Source: Hemicentrotus pulcherrimus | Taxonomy: Eukaryota; Echinodermata; Echinoidea; Camarodonta; Strongylocentrotidae | Direction of reading: 5' to 3' | Assembly (NCBI GenBank): GCA_003118195.1 | Contig: BEXV01001080.1 | Location: forward strand, 1 to 64,000 | DNA length: 64,000 nucleotides | Part shown: piece by piece, positions 39,701 to 54,700 of the stretch | Layout of the letters: each line of letters begins with the position of its first letter | Numbering within the stretch: position 1 is the stretch's first letter | Notes under the pieces: model-generated | Database searches by the model: none | Told to the model about the DNA's origin: nothing | The model's input: only the letters and a program-made list of their open reading frames with translations | Program-made: the position numbers and the translations under genes

Positions 39701-42700
39701 ATTTTGAGTAATATATAATACTTCTTGCCTGGTTTATGAGACATAGCCCATTCACGACCATTAACATGTACAAGTTATGATGTATTGACCTGTAGCAGAA
39801 TATAAGTGCATGTCCAAACGTGTATAGATTTGTACATTTGTCAATAAATCTAGTTGTTGATGTATCTACCTTTCTGACAAACTTTTCTAACTAACTACTT
39901 TTATTACAAAAATTTCATTGAGTTACAAGTGACTTAGCATTCTGCAGAATTATGATTATGAAATTGGCAACAAAACCAAAAAAAAGGGGGAAATAAGCGT
40001 GATTAAAGGATGGATGTATGCGTAATATATTATCGACTGCTCCAATGAGAAGTTCAAATTGAGTTTACAAACACAATCAATATCAGAAAACACAGTGCAA
40101 TAACTCTCATAAAAGAATTGCGATACCAAAATTCTGACATGATTTGAAAGCACAATGGATCATGTATTGTTCAAGCCTATATGTACCTTCTCATCTATCC
40201 AGGCCTCGACAGCATCAGCCTCGTTGAAGAGTTTGTAGAGGGAGAGGGCATCCAGGAGACGCTGCTTGCGAAGCTTGGCAAGCTCCAGAAGCTCCTTGTA
40301 ACGTCGATCGATGGTCCCAAGACGAGTCTGCACCTCGGGAGAATCTCGGTCCTATTCAAGGGAATACAAGTAGAAAGCTCATGATGTGCTTGATAACTTA
40401 CAACAACACTCACATTTTGGGCAAGTTGATTTAAGATTGATGAAATATTTATAAAAAAAGATTTATATAAAAAAGATTGATGGAATATCTTTTGACTGGC
40501 TTAAATTCTTCACTTGCTCATACAATTTAAAATACTGTAGTCAAGATCTAATAAATGAATAAGATATACTTTATCAGCTGAGTAAACGGATATACATGTA
40601 AAGTCAATTTTGAATAATTACATACTGCTGTCAATCACAGAAACCCCTTCTTGCATGTTAATTTTACATATTGTTTTAAACACTCCTCCCCCCTGACAAA
40701 ATGAAGGTAAAGATAAAACATCAGTATATGTGGGACAGGTTTCAATAAACAGCCAGATATATCCAGATAACTTTTTTCCATTACATTATTAAAACAGAAT
40801 TAATTGAATATCCTCCTCAGAGATCTTCACTTAATAAAAGACAAGAAATTAGAGGCTTACCTGTTCTCCCAGTTCTTCTGCTTGCTTGTGCAGACCACTA
40901 ATGATTTTCTCATAATTCTGCAATTCTTCTGTAACATCCTGTCAAAAAGATGAATTACACAAATGTTATGATCATAACCAATGAAGATAAACCAGATCTG
41001 TATTGATGCCATATGTTGGTAACACATACATATAATCATTTACAATTACATTCTCATTACAAAACAGGTTAATTGTTCTGGTTAAAGTAAAAATGCACAA
41101 GTCACATCATGCACTGAATGCTCATCACCTAATGAAGAAATTTGTCATTACACAGTTGTTTTTCATTTGAAAACTTTTAGACTTCCTTATTTTGTTTTTA
41201 CATAATAAATCAAATGAGAACAAATCTCATTACAATGTTAGGACAGTCTTTCAAAGTCTAAGGCACTATCCTCAACATTGTTCCACATTCTCTTTTGCTT
41301 TGTTCACATTCAAAATCATTTACTGAAAGTCTTTTTTTCAAGTGAGATTATATGTAAGTCTCTTTCAGCCACAGTTCATTTCAAACATAAAGTACTTCAA
41401 GATTTCCAGCATTAACCTAAAATATATGAAGATCATCTACATGTACATGGATGTAAATGAGGTCAAATGGAAAAATACCAGGTACTAAATTTTGCCAGTA
41501 ATGTGTTATGTATTAGCACTCACACTTCTCACAGCAAATCACACAGCAAGGTAGTATTTTATAATAATGCAACATTTCTTAATCATATAATACTATCAAT
41601 TTAGTAGCCAGGACCATAAAACTACCAGGATAAATGAAGTCACTTCAATCAATATTACTATTGTGGTATTAAACCCCTGAACCTCTCATGTAATGGATTT
41701 ATTTTGTATCTATGAGTATCTCACTAGGCGTGGGGGAGAAATATACTGCATCATGTAATCACATTCATCCAATGAGTAATGGGAAAAGGTACACACACAT
41801 GCAATACCAATGTACTCTCTGGTCTGCAAGTCCTTTGATAATGCTATTGACATTCCCTGTATCATTATGCAAACACAATTCTCAATGACTCATTCAAACA
41901 GTCTACAATGAACTGTGAATAGAAACCGAAATATAAGACTCATATCTTAAACATTTTTCGAAAATGTAAGCAGTGATGTAAATTTTGATATAAAAATAAA
42001 AGCACAATAAAGATTTATTATGTGTGTTTCCAATGTACACATATAACGCAAAAAGGTAGAACTAACTGGAATATGCCTAAATTACACCTACTGCAGGTAT
42101 GTTTCTGATACTATAGACCAATGCTACAGAGGTGTACATTAGACATGCTCATGCAATAATCAATTAAAATGAATGAACACCTCATAATTTAAGGGTCAGT
42201 TATCAATAGGGGTTATAAAAAAAGGGGGGTTGATAATGCATGCTGGATAACCATCAAGCAAATTCATTCCAAAACTGAATTATCTGGGTTATCTCCATTC
42301 ATTATTCTACATTGATATTAACAAGTGAGTTAATGTAACACAGGTGTTATTCTGTTCTTTACTCCTACATCATCATGCAAACTGCATTCACAGTCTCAGG
42401 AGGTTTAGTCTGGGGTTTAGTCTGGGGGTTTAAATTACACTAGATTATGTTGGTTCAAACCAAAAACTGCAATGTTATAATCATATATCACACCAGTCCT
42501 AAACTCACATCCGTCTTGCCATGAATACTCTGGTTTCATATGTGAAACAGGCATGTACAAATCAACGAGAGAAAGAGATAAAGCCATGCACATATGCAAC
42601 ATAAAGATTAATACAAGATTCAATGTAAAACAAAACAAAATGCTGTTACCCCAACCTTGATTATTTGTCAATATTTAACAGCAAATGTTTTCAATATCAC

Positions 42701-45700
42701 ATATACCACAGGACAAATATGTGGGAACTAACAATAAGAATGGCCTTGATACCCAACAGAGCAAAACATGTTCCAGAACCTGATTCTTTTTTTCAACAGA
42801 CATGACAAATGCATGACAAATATAGCACAGGACAAATACACAAATTTAGTTTCAAGGATATGTGAAATGAATTAGAAAAACAGGTACAAGAAAACAAATT
42901 ATCAAATACACGGCTTCTTTGATAAACTAAAAACAATCATGTATGATTAAACCTGCTCATCATGCTATACATGTATTTTATTCAAACATTTCCCCCCGAT
43001 TGTTATCAACAAGACAAATTTTCAAATAATTTTTTGCTCATATAAACACATTACATTTGTCTTTCATACACCAGAAGTTTGTTTGTACAACTGCTGATGC
43101 CATTGCTTTCCACACTTAGCAATAAATTTAAAATAACCCTAAACATATACCCAAATATATCAAATGTTGATTATTGTACCGATGGCAAGAAACAGATTGC
43201 TACAATTTTGCATGTATCTATATGAACTCTATTTCCTTAATTTATTCAGACACATACTTACTATTACACCAAACAAGATCATAACATTCAGAAAGTGCAT
43301 GTTGTTGGTATGGTTATCGAGGAAGAGGCACAAGTATATGGAGATGGGGCTTACCCTATGTTTCTTGAGTAGAGATTCGGCGCTGGCTTCATCCCTTCCG
43401 ACATCCTCGCTGGAAACGAGACGGAGGGTATCCAGCATCCAGGTGTCAACATCGTCAGCATCAGCAAAGAACTGTTAAAGGATCAAGCATGAAAGTGGTA
43501 TAAAAGTTGCAATCACATGCTATCATTTAGATGTAAATGCTAGAAATTGATCCCAACTTTGTTAAAGGGAGAATTCCCACAAATCTTATTTTTACATAAC
43601 AGGTTAGAAGGAGTTACTGACAAACAGTATACTGTCGGACATAAATATTCACTTGATTTGCACCATGTGTGAGAAAACTATGCACACCTCCATGAGACCT
43701 TGTAAAATCTCTAAGGGGGTTCCTCCGATGTAGAACGAAAGGGTAGAAAAATAGTGAAGAATGAGACAGATGGCAGAAATAAAACGTTTAAAAGGAACAG
43801 CATTCATATAGATGATGGTTTTTAAACAATGCATTGAAATCCCTAAGTTGTTAATGCCTAATTAACAAATGGGCAAAACTATTCTTACAGCATATTCAGA
43901 TGATGAATCATGGTTTGGCTATAAAGAGGGAGAAGGGGAGAAGGAAGAGAAGATGAAGAATTTCCATACCTGGTAGAGGTCAACCGCCTCCAAGAGACGG
44001 GCTTTCCTCTGATCAGACAGCTCCTGTAGCCTCTGCCACATGTTCTTGACATTGGTGATGCGGTCCTGAATCTTTGGTGCTCCAAAGTGTTCCTCTGCAA
44101 TCAGGTCCTCGCCCACCCGGATGTTGCTCTCCAGCTGTGCATGACGACCCGATCTCTCGGTCTCCAAAGCCTGAACGACATGGTTTCAACAGGTTAGGAT
44201 GACTTCAAGGTTTACAAGTAACTTCTTGATGACAACCTCCCTCAATGATCATCAATGAATACAGTGAATATTGTCTGCTACTCCCAATATAATTGTACAT
44301 GACAGCCGCAGACAAATAAAAGAATGTGTCAGGTATTAACAATATGTCTATAAATCTTGTTTTCATATCTTAAAAATAACAACTCCATATGGTGTATAAT
44401 TGAAAAGTTGTTTTGATCAATTATGGGAGTGAAAATAATTTTTTTTTTTTAAATACAGTTATCATTTCTTTTTACCTATTCTATCACTAAAATGCAAAAT
44501 CCTTGATACACAAAGAATGCATCAACTTACCTTGTGTTTGGTGAGTAGGAGTTTGACAGTGGTGAGATCGTGTCCAATATCCGTTGACGACACGATCTGC
44601 TGCTTCTCCTTGATCCAGTTCTCGTCATCGGCAAGATCCCAGAAGAACTGCCACAGACGAAGAGACTCGTCCAGCTTGTCACGACGGAGACGGGCCAGTT
44701 CCTGGAGCTCATGGTAGCGCTCTTCTAGGTGGTTCATGCGACTTCCGACGATCTCGGGATCGACTGGCAGGTACCCTGAAGATAAAATAAAAATGGAGAA
44801 AAATTATGTTGGACGTAGTGATGAAATAATATTTTGTGAGTATTGTTCCTACATCAATTTCTTCCTAACAAAAGATTTTTGGCTTCTGCAGTTATTTGCC
44901 TTCTAAGTTTTAATAACTAAAAGATAACAAAACAGATAGCAAAAAGGACAATATTTTAAACAAATGATATATCAAAGTAGTATTAAATACTAAAAATAAC
45001 AGCAATCTTTTCTGGAAGTTACTATAAATGTACATGGACATGTAGTTAACTTAAAGTTGTCCATGAGATGTACATAGTAGTCTTAGTTCAACAACCCTGA
45101 CAGTTTTATAAATTCCAAACACATGTAATCTCAAGGATAATCCACCGGATAAATCAACTGCTAATTGCATATATCCTGTCATTAGCACTCAATGCTAAGA
45201 AGATCAATTAGTTCCTCCTTGGGGTACCTTGCTGTTGGCTCAATTTAAATCCTGTGAAACCCACATGCTACTTGGAAACATGTTTGCAATATGTTTTCTA
45301 TGTGTTTTTTGTTCAAGAGCAAACAGTAAACCACTACATGGAAAACAATAACAAGAATAACACAGATACAACTAAAAGTCTAAGACTAATTGTCTAAAGT
45401 CTAATTGCTTGTGATGACTGATTGAAATCAAAATCATTTCCAGTCTTACAGAAGCTTAATGTGGTCAGTGAGACCGAGAGGCATGGAACAAACTATAGAG
45501 CGATACATCTTGTGCCTCAATAAAACTTTCTTTAAATGTGATAAATACCTTTCATTCTTTGTAGAGAGATATAAAAATTTGCTTGATACCAGAAATTCAT
45601 CAGTTTTGGAAAACATCAATACAAGTATACAGATTTAAGACGGGCTAATTTCCAAAAACATGAAATTCATCCATATGAATACCGGTTATCTCAAGTTCAG

Positions 45701-48700
45701 CTATCAAATGGCGTAGATACACACACACACCAGTATACAACATACAAATAAATATGTAAATGAACAGTATGAATCAGAACTTTAAAAAAAAAAGCTTTAA
45801 AAAGAACTGAAAATTAAGGGTAACAGAAAGCCAAACACAGAACATTCTGTCTCAAACAGACTATCTTACCTGAACCATCTGGTCCATTGGGGTCCATATA
45901 CTTGGCAGCCTGGTTGTTGATGTTGGTGACTTGCTCACCATACACCACAATGTCGGATTCCAGCATGTTGTGTTTCTGTATAAGATCCTCTACCCCCATC
46001 AAGTGCTTGCCGTAGTCCTCCGATAACAGCAGCACCTGCAAATTGAAAGTGTCATTTAGTTTGGTCACTTCACACAGCCATCAAAGGTCAATATGGAATT
46101 GCAATTTTCTACAACCCCTTCAAAACTAAAAATAAAGTACCTAGATCTTCCAATAAAGGCTTTGCTACAGTGAATAGAATTTTGCCATTCACTACCTCAG
46201 AGCTGTGCTATGTGCATAGCTAAGCATGACCACCTAATGGTACATGTACTTGTTCCAAACAACATAAAGCTTCTTAATATTCCAAATCATCCACAAAGAA
46301 AGAATATTCTGTACAAGCGGAAAGGAGCAGGAATCCCCATACTGCATCAAAAGAAGCAATTCTTGCCAAAAGAACCAAAATAGTTACCATGATTGCATGA
46401 TCAATTAGCTCGAGCCACCGTCACATTGACACAAACGCTACAATCATCAATGCAACGGCTCTCGCTGCAGGAAAACCTTATAGCCAATATAGTCTAATCA
46501 TTTATTTGACCAACAAAGAATTCAATAGAACAAGACATTCCCATCACCACCACCACACTACCACCAGTTTCATAGTAATAAAGACCAATGAAGAAGCAAT
46601 TGTTCAATTGATATAGACAATTTTCTTCTTGAGGCAGTGGTTTGACGTCATAAAACCCCAGAATGGAATCCCTACACCTTTCTCTGAGCTCCAAGAGGAT
46701 TAGAGTCAAATTGAAAGTTATGACCAATATCATCACCTAGCCCTCAATGCCAGGAGAGTACATGGAAGTATGCACAAGTAACAGTATATCTACATGTATG
46801 GAGAATGTATTGGATTGGATTGCCACGACACAACCGTGTTTCTTTGTTTCTCATATAAAACTTCTTTGCACAATTCATAAGTGAACTACATATGAACTAC
46901 ATATGAACTACAGTAGTATTAATACATTTGTGCTGACATACCATTCAAATTACAGATGAAAAAAATATGCATGGATGTCATCCATGAAGCCAATCTAACA
47001 TGGTAAATTATCATAACTAAGGAAACTTCATGTTGTCCTTCTAATAGATAAGGCAATCATACATGTAAATAAAGGTGAATTTTGCTTGAGGCTGAGTAAT
47101 ATATCAAAAAACACTTGTATTAAGCAAAGCAACCAGCAATATTGTGTAAATCATTAAAAATATAATTCAATTGATTCTCTTCTGAGCATCCCGGTAAATA
47201 GTCATTATATCAGGTAGAGCCTTTATAAATTTTCAACAAAAAGATAAGGGGGAACACTGTATTCTTATAAGCAATGTTTCTGGATGTGCATGTAAAGCTT
47301 TCATAAACTCCAAGGCCTCATCTTTTGCTTACCTTTGTTTCTTCCATGGAGTCGAGGAGTAGCTCCATCTCCTGGAATCGTCTCTGAATTTCGAGAGAGA
47401 GCTGGAGTCTGACACGTCGGGCCTTGAGCAGCTCTATCAGGTAATCCCACAGACGTAGGATGTTGTTTTTCCTGTAATGGAATTATCACATTTATTGCAT
47501 CTTTTACTTCATGTTATAACAAAATATGAAGAAAAACAATATCATATTCTTGAAGACCTTTTTCTCTTAAAAAATTACTAGATAGGATATGTTAGCATGC
47601 ACATGTGAACAAAAACGTCAATGTAGGGCTTTTGATATCCATTTTTCATAACTTTATGAATGTTTTCTCTTGATGATAAGAAAATGGGTTTCGGGCCCTT
47701 TTGATGAACTTGATCTGAATGACTCAAACTCTCACCTTCAACGCCAAAATGTACACTTAAACTGACATCACACATACCTTGCATTGATCCTTTCAATATC
47801 ATGGAACCTCTCCTCTTCAAGTTCTTGGGCAACGGCCACCACAGCAAACACTCGCTCCTGGTAGGCCTTGATGTCCGTCTCGATGGCCTCATGCTTCTTG
47901 GCAGCAGCCTCCACGGCAGGCAGGTCAAAGCCGAAGTTGTCCTGGGCTACTAGTCGCTGGTTCTCACTCAGCCAGGTCTCACGCATGGCTGCCTTTCGGT
48001 CGAAGCGAGCGGCAAGCTGCTCAAGCTTCTCCTGGCGGATCAGCTCCTGGCGCAGCGCCAGCTCACGGCCGTGCTCAGATTTCTCCAAGTTCTCCCATGC
48101 CTGGTTAAGGTGGGTTTGGGAGGGAAGGTAAGAGAGGGAGAGACGTCAGTCAACATCTCCTCATTAGAAAACGATATGGGAATGAGATTGAAGTAGTTCA
48201 GACCATATGTCCTTCAAAAATGTCCATGATGCAAGGATGATCAGAAATCAATTTATGGACAATGCAGAACCTGAAAGCATTATGATGACACCCATCTATC
48301 CCTTAACCATCACAACAAACATAAAAATAAGAAAATAAGTGGACAAATATAAGGAAATACCAGATGACATTGTTTTTTTTTTAATGCAATCTTTCTCTTT
48401 AACCTTTTAAAGTTCACAATTGATTACAATAGCAAACTTATAGGATGGATTGGTGTTAAGTTAATCAGATAAAAATGACAGGTGCTCTCTAAATCTTTCA
48501 ATTCTCAGACTCAATACATCGTTTGATCAAACAGGGATTTTCATAATTCCAAATGGAACAAAAGACATATGATGCATTTTCATCTTGTCATCATGTTTAG
48601 ATAGTAAAATAGATAATTGTTGGTTAAAAGAGGCCCCTGGGAGTAACATTCCAGGCTATGTCACTGACCTTGTTGATTTCATGCACTAGCTTGCCTTCCT

Positions 48701-51700
48701 TAGGCATGAAGGGTTTCTGGTTGTTGGCTCTCATCTTACTCTGAATGGTGAACAACATCACTTCAAGGTTGCCCTTTTCAATGAATCTAGGGGTAATCAA
48801 TACACAGACGAATGCAAAGGAATTAGAATGGGGAGATATGGGGAAAATACAAAAGAAAATATGAGACACACAAGGTCATAGAAACAAAGAAGCATAGAGG
48901 TATGAGACATGAGACAACAAGGGATTATAGAGTATAGACCAAGACAGAAAATTGAAAAATACATGTGGGACAAATACACAAAATTATGGTATCAAACAAC
49001 AAGAGAAACAGAAATGAAGAACAATGGTAAAAAATATCAAATCTAAAAAAAAAAAGAGAGTAACAGAGACGCAAGTATGACATTTAAATTTATTGTAGAC
49101 AGATAGCAAAAGAGAAAGAGAGAGAAAGAAATAAAGAGAGAAAAACATTTGTTTTAAAGAAAGAAAGAAAGAGAAAAATAAAAGAAGATAGAGAGGTGAG
49201 TAAGAAGACATGATGAAGAAACAAAGACAAAATAGAACTAACATTTACATTTAGATTGGATCGATTGAGTACACCGTTGTGCATGACCATGTGCTGCATG
49301 CCCATCTATTGATGTTCAGAGTGTTATTTTTTGTCTGGGGTTTGGCAGTGTAAATTTGTGTCTGTGATTACTGCACAAGCAATCACACATCTCTGTTTGT
49401 TCTAAGGCACTTCAATTGGAAGTGATTTTCAGGTTGGGAGGCAAAGAAAAGAAATGTTTACCATTCTTGCAATTATTTTCTCAAGCAAGCGTACATATAT
49501 ATAACACAAGTAGAAATTTACTTAAAATTTGACATTGTATAGACTTGAACAATAACACACAGTAAAAATTAAAGAATGCTAATCATTAAAGTAACAAAAA
49601 TTATGAACACTTCTAATAATCACAATCTAGCATATTAAGAGCCAAGAGAGACGCTTCTCAATACCAATAGCAGAGCAGTGGAAACATTACAAAGGCAAAA
49701 TTTTCAGATTCATAACAAGAAAAATGCATATTCACCAATACAAACAACACTGTTATCCCCTTAAACTAATATTTTGAAGAATCATGTCTTGTTTTTCTCT
49801 GTGGTATCAATGACAGCCCCCAAAGCCTGACATCAACCAACCAACATAACATGATGTCTGGCTTATTTAATTTGTGGCCGGCTGTATGAGATTACAAGCT
49901 AGCCAGCGTTAAAGGAAGGGAGGCTGAGCACCATCCATCATGAGCCCATCGTGGTGTCGACGGTAGTCCCAACCCAAGAAAACACTTCTCCATCACATAT
50001 CCCCACGCTATTGTCAGCCGGCCGCAGCTGTCCCCACTGCTTATGGCTTGCCAATGATATAGAGATCTTGTACGCTATGCAATTTATGGGAACTGAATTA
50101 GGGCATTTTAGAAAGCTTTCGCATGGCATTCTTTTGTTAGTTTGGTAATGTGAGCAGTGTGGCTGCATGTGGTTGACTACAAGCCTTATGATTAGTATTT
50201 TGTCTTTGAATTTGTAAGAGAAATTAATGAAAAATGATTTCTTGTGTTAGTATTTTGGGGGCATTTCCCAAAGAGCAATCATGTAAAAACGAATGAGGTA
50301 GGCAGATTCAAACCTCTCACTAGCTCATCTCCTTCAGAGTCGGAGCTGATTCACATACTCAATCTAAAATAGAAAAAATTTTTGAATAAGCAGGGATTTG
50401 CTTCAGGTCTGGAGATGCAATACAATCTCCTTCATCATCCCTACTGCAATACTCAATCTTTCGTCTTCTCAGAAATGTCTCAAAAATAGCTCCCAGCCAC
50501 GCATTGCTCAAACGTGAAGGAGCAGGAGTTGAAAGTTTGCCAAACATGAAGTCTATGTTTGTTCTCGTCACCATAGAAGCATATGAGTATATATATGAGT
50601 AGATATTATGAGTGTGTGGGTAGCACATAGTCTGCTGGTACAGACAATTGTGAAGATTTTGAGGCAAAGTGCATGGATGCTTTCTACAGCCAGGCTTAAA
50701 CGAAGCAAGATCACTTATGCTTTGTTAAAGTAAAAAAACAAGGTCTATTCATGTTCTTTGATAATCTAGGTAGGAAAATCCATTAAAGTGGATAACTTAG
50801 GTTTGGGGGCCTAAAAACAGTGTATTTCAAGTTAACAGGGCCTGGATCAGTTTAGCATATAGGGTTAAATGAAAGCATGTGGAAAAAAGTGCAGACTGGC
50901 AAAGCTACATATCTATTCAAAGGCTTGAAGGTGAATTAAAGGTCAACTGTTTTGAAGGAAAGGTTGCATCCTGTCAGGAGCGTGAGGGGGTTTTGTTCAT
51001 GAGATAGCGATCCGTAACATTGACACATACTACACCATAGAGATACGCAGTCTCCTTCTATGAGTGGCTTCGGGCAGGTAGCCAGCTTTGTCTTTCATTG
51101 AAAGGATGAAGATCATCACCCATCATGTTCCCTTATCACGTTTTGCACTCTCATTGTGGCTAAGCGAATTTAATGGAAATTTAAAACTTTGGGTCTCATC
51201 CTTGTGATATTTTCCCCCCTTAAAATGATAACTCATTTCCTCCACAAGAATTCGGACATGAATAGTGCATTTGAGAGAACATTGCGCATGTGAGTGCAAG
51301 GGACTGCTGTTCAAAAAGCTGTATAACATGAAATTAGTTTCCAATGTTATTCTTCAAAGTACAGTATTGGCATGTACAAGTATGTACAATATCAAAGGCA
51401 TGAATATCTTACTTGGGAGGTTTCTCCACTGTTCTGTAGGTGTTGAATGACAGAAGCTGCTGCTGAACACCTTGCAACGAGTTGGCGAAGTCGCGGTCAT
51501 TCAGGATCTCGACGGTCTGCCTGATCCACTTCAGGAGATCGGACGTGACCTTGTCGTACTCGGTGATGAGCTTGTCGTTGTCGATGGCGCCGTTGATGAC
51601 CTTGCCGATACGCTTACCGGACACGGTCTCGGCCTTCATCTTGGAGAAGTAGTGGTAGTAGGTCACCACATAGGTGATGATGGACTTCTCGTCAGGATGG

Positions 51701-54700
51701 TCCACAACAATATCTGTTTAAAATAAAAACAATTGTGATGTAGAGCCATGAATACATACAATGTAGTACACATTGACTTTTGTCATAATTATCATAGATC
51801 TGTAATTATTGCAATATTCATGAACAGATAGCTTTCACCTCTCGGCCAATTTATTTTTTAAAGAAATATATGAAAAAAAGTTATACGATTCAAAATCATT
51901 TAAAAAAAGGGGGAAGTACAGAACTTATCATTCAGCAAGTTTAACTGAATACTTTTAAGTGGGTTTGATATAAATAGATCTTTTTTTTTTTTCTTAATAC
52001 AAACATTCAATATATAAACAGTAGTTATTATGGGTTTTTTCAGTAACCAGCATAGGTGATTTAGGTGATTTTGCTTATTTCTTTATGTAAAATACCAAAA
52101 CAAACCTTACACAAGAAATGGGGAATCAAATATGGAAATATGCACATTATTGGAACACTGGTTTGTATATAACTTTAAAAAGATATGTTAGATTTAACAT
52201 GTGCATTATAAAATTTGGAAAAAATAGAAAGTATTAAAATCTACATTAAGCTACACTGATTTCTCACTCTCTCCTAGTTTCTGTTCCGTTTATAATATAA
52301 TAGGGAGATAGAAGTCCTCTTATTCTTCATTGACCTTCAATACTCTCCACTTATGTATTGGGTCTATAACTCTATATGCATTCACATTTTCCCAAGGGAA
52401 ATACCAAAGCAAATGCATCTAGAACATGTAAATAAACCCCTTTAAACCCGGTGATGACTGAAGATTTTGACCTATCTACATGTACACACATGAAATGCAT
52501 TGTACAAATTACTTACTTCATGGTACAAGTTGTCTACATGCAACTATTCTATTGCAAAATCAGAATGTAAACAAAGCTCTTTGGGGTACATGTCTCCACT
52601 GTCTTGTGGAATTTGATGAAGGAGATTTATTGAGCTCTTAGGGTGACATCCTCATGTCATCTTTAATAGATTAAAGATGGTTATGACAAATCACTGGGTG
52701 GTTATCTCCAGTAAAAGACGAAGATGGAAACAATTCAAGACCCAAACAATATGTGGAAATCATTGATTTATTGGATTGGCGATGTATAGAGCTTAAAATT
52801 TATAAGCAAGACTATGTTTTATGATAATTCATAGATAAATTTGATTGAGGACTTTTGTTATCTCTATATTGAGGAAAATATGTTTAGATGTATACCCTGA
52901 ACCAAAATTTAAAGAAAGAAGGGATGAAATACTGTTTTGGTGTAACAAGGATTCAAAGTCTATGATCTAAAATGTTTAAGGACCACTCAAAGTGATGTGC
53001 TTCACGTTTTGATCAAGGGACTCACCTTCAGGGTCTAGGAGCTTCATGAGCCCCAGCTTCTGTTCAGCAACATTGAAGACATTGTTGAGATTCTGAACGG
53101 GTTGTACTTTGGTCAGTTTGTTGTAGTCGATGAGGTCAGGCCTGTGCTTGTGTACAAGGGCATTGAAGGCCAGCCCATCTCGCCAGCTTGTGGTGAAGTT
53201 GCGGATGTCTACGTTGGCATAGCCGGCTGTTTTCATCTGGCACCAGAGGAGGAGGGCATCCTTAGCCGATCGCGTCTCTTGGTTGTCTCCATCTTCAAAA
53301 TGAATGTCTTGAATCTAAAGAATCACACCATGAGAAAAAAGAAAAACAAATTAAAATTTTTGTTTCTACTTTTATACCTGCACTATGTATTTCAGGAAAG
53401 CTTGAAAAACTACACGGCACATGTACATGTACAGTATGTTATGTCTGCATTTAAACCTCTTTACAACTAAATAAAAAAGGCAAGAGTAAAGAGAAAGGAA
53501 CAAGATAAGTTTCCAAGGCTCCAAATGATAGTGCAACTTACTCCAATGAATCCATTCTTATATAAGTAAGGTGGCATAATCATGCTAGCAGGCCTTGCCT
53601 GAACTGCACCTCTGTGTTAAGAATCCTGCAGAGGCACAACTGACCCGGTCCTTTCTTCTCAAAAATACATTTAAATGTGTATGATTCCTTACAAAATACG
53701 TAAATGAGGGGTCGTAAACAGGATGGAATATTCCAACACCGTCTAAACTTAGGGTGTGATCAAAATGGTGTCTGATTTAGAAGGTTGATAAATGAACGCA
53801 CCTGCGTCTCTTCGTGCCATTCTTGTACCCTCGTAGGAACATTTAATGAAATTTTTTATTTAGCATGTACCGACAATACGTAATGAGGAAAGACCTCATG
53901 CCGAAAATTGGGCCAACTTTGTTTTCTCAAGGTTCTCCGTTCTCTTCCATTTTCAAATTCATTTATTATTATTATTATAATCATTTTTTTTTATTTCAAT
54001 TACTTTTTTTCCTATTATATCACTCTTACAGCAATACTTCCAAATGCTTACAGCTACATGTAATTCAATACATTACTCTGTAAGTACATGTACATGCACA
54101 CAGAAAGAGTGATAACATATTATCATCCTTTTTTGATTAATTTTTCTCTCAAGTAGAATATTTTATTTTGTATATTGATATCTTTTTTCAAATATGGTAA
54201 ATTGGCATACAGTAATATGTGAATCTCCATTCTTAAAGTGTGATAAATTGTTCAAATGGTTTTGGAAACATGCCAAGAAGACTAGATACATATGCATGTA
54301 CCCTGTACACTAGTAGTACATGTACCGGTATATATTGTACAGCAAATGCCAATTAGTCATATGCCTGTACACATGATACAGTACAGTCCCCTCACATGTG
54401 GGTGTTCAAACTTGGAGTTTGAATTTTGGAGCCATTGTAGAGGAAGTCCCACTAATAGGCTCATACAGTAGGGAATAGTTTATACCCACATCCTACAGAT
54501 TCTTATCATAGCTTGGCTGTTTGGAAGCAATAATTCACATTTCCTTTGGAGTTCAAAATTGTTGTTCATCTAAAAAATTAAGGTGGGTATACATGTAGAT
54601 GTACCTGTACACATCATTAGTATGTGTGTATACAGGTACTGTACAATTTATTGTACTTCAATAATTACTCATTATTTGCTATAGTACGTATATATTGTAC

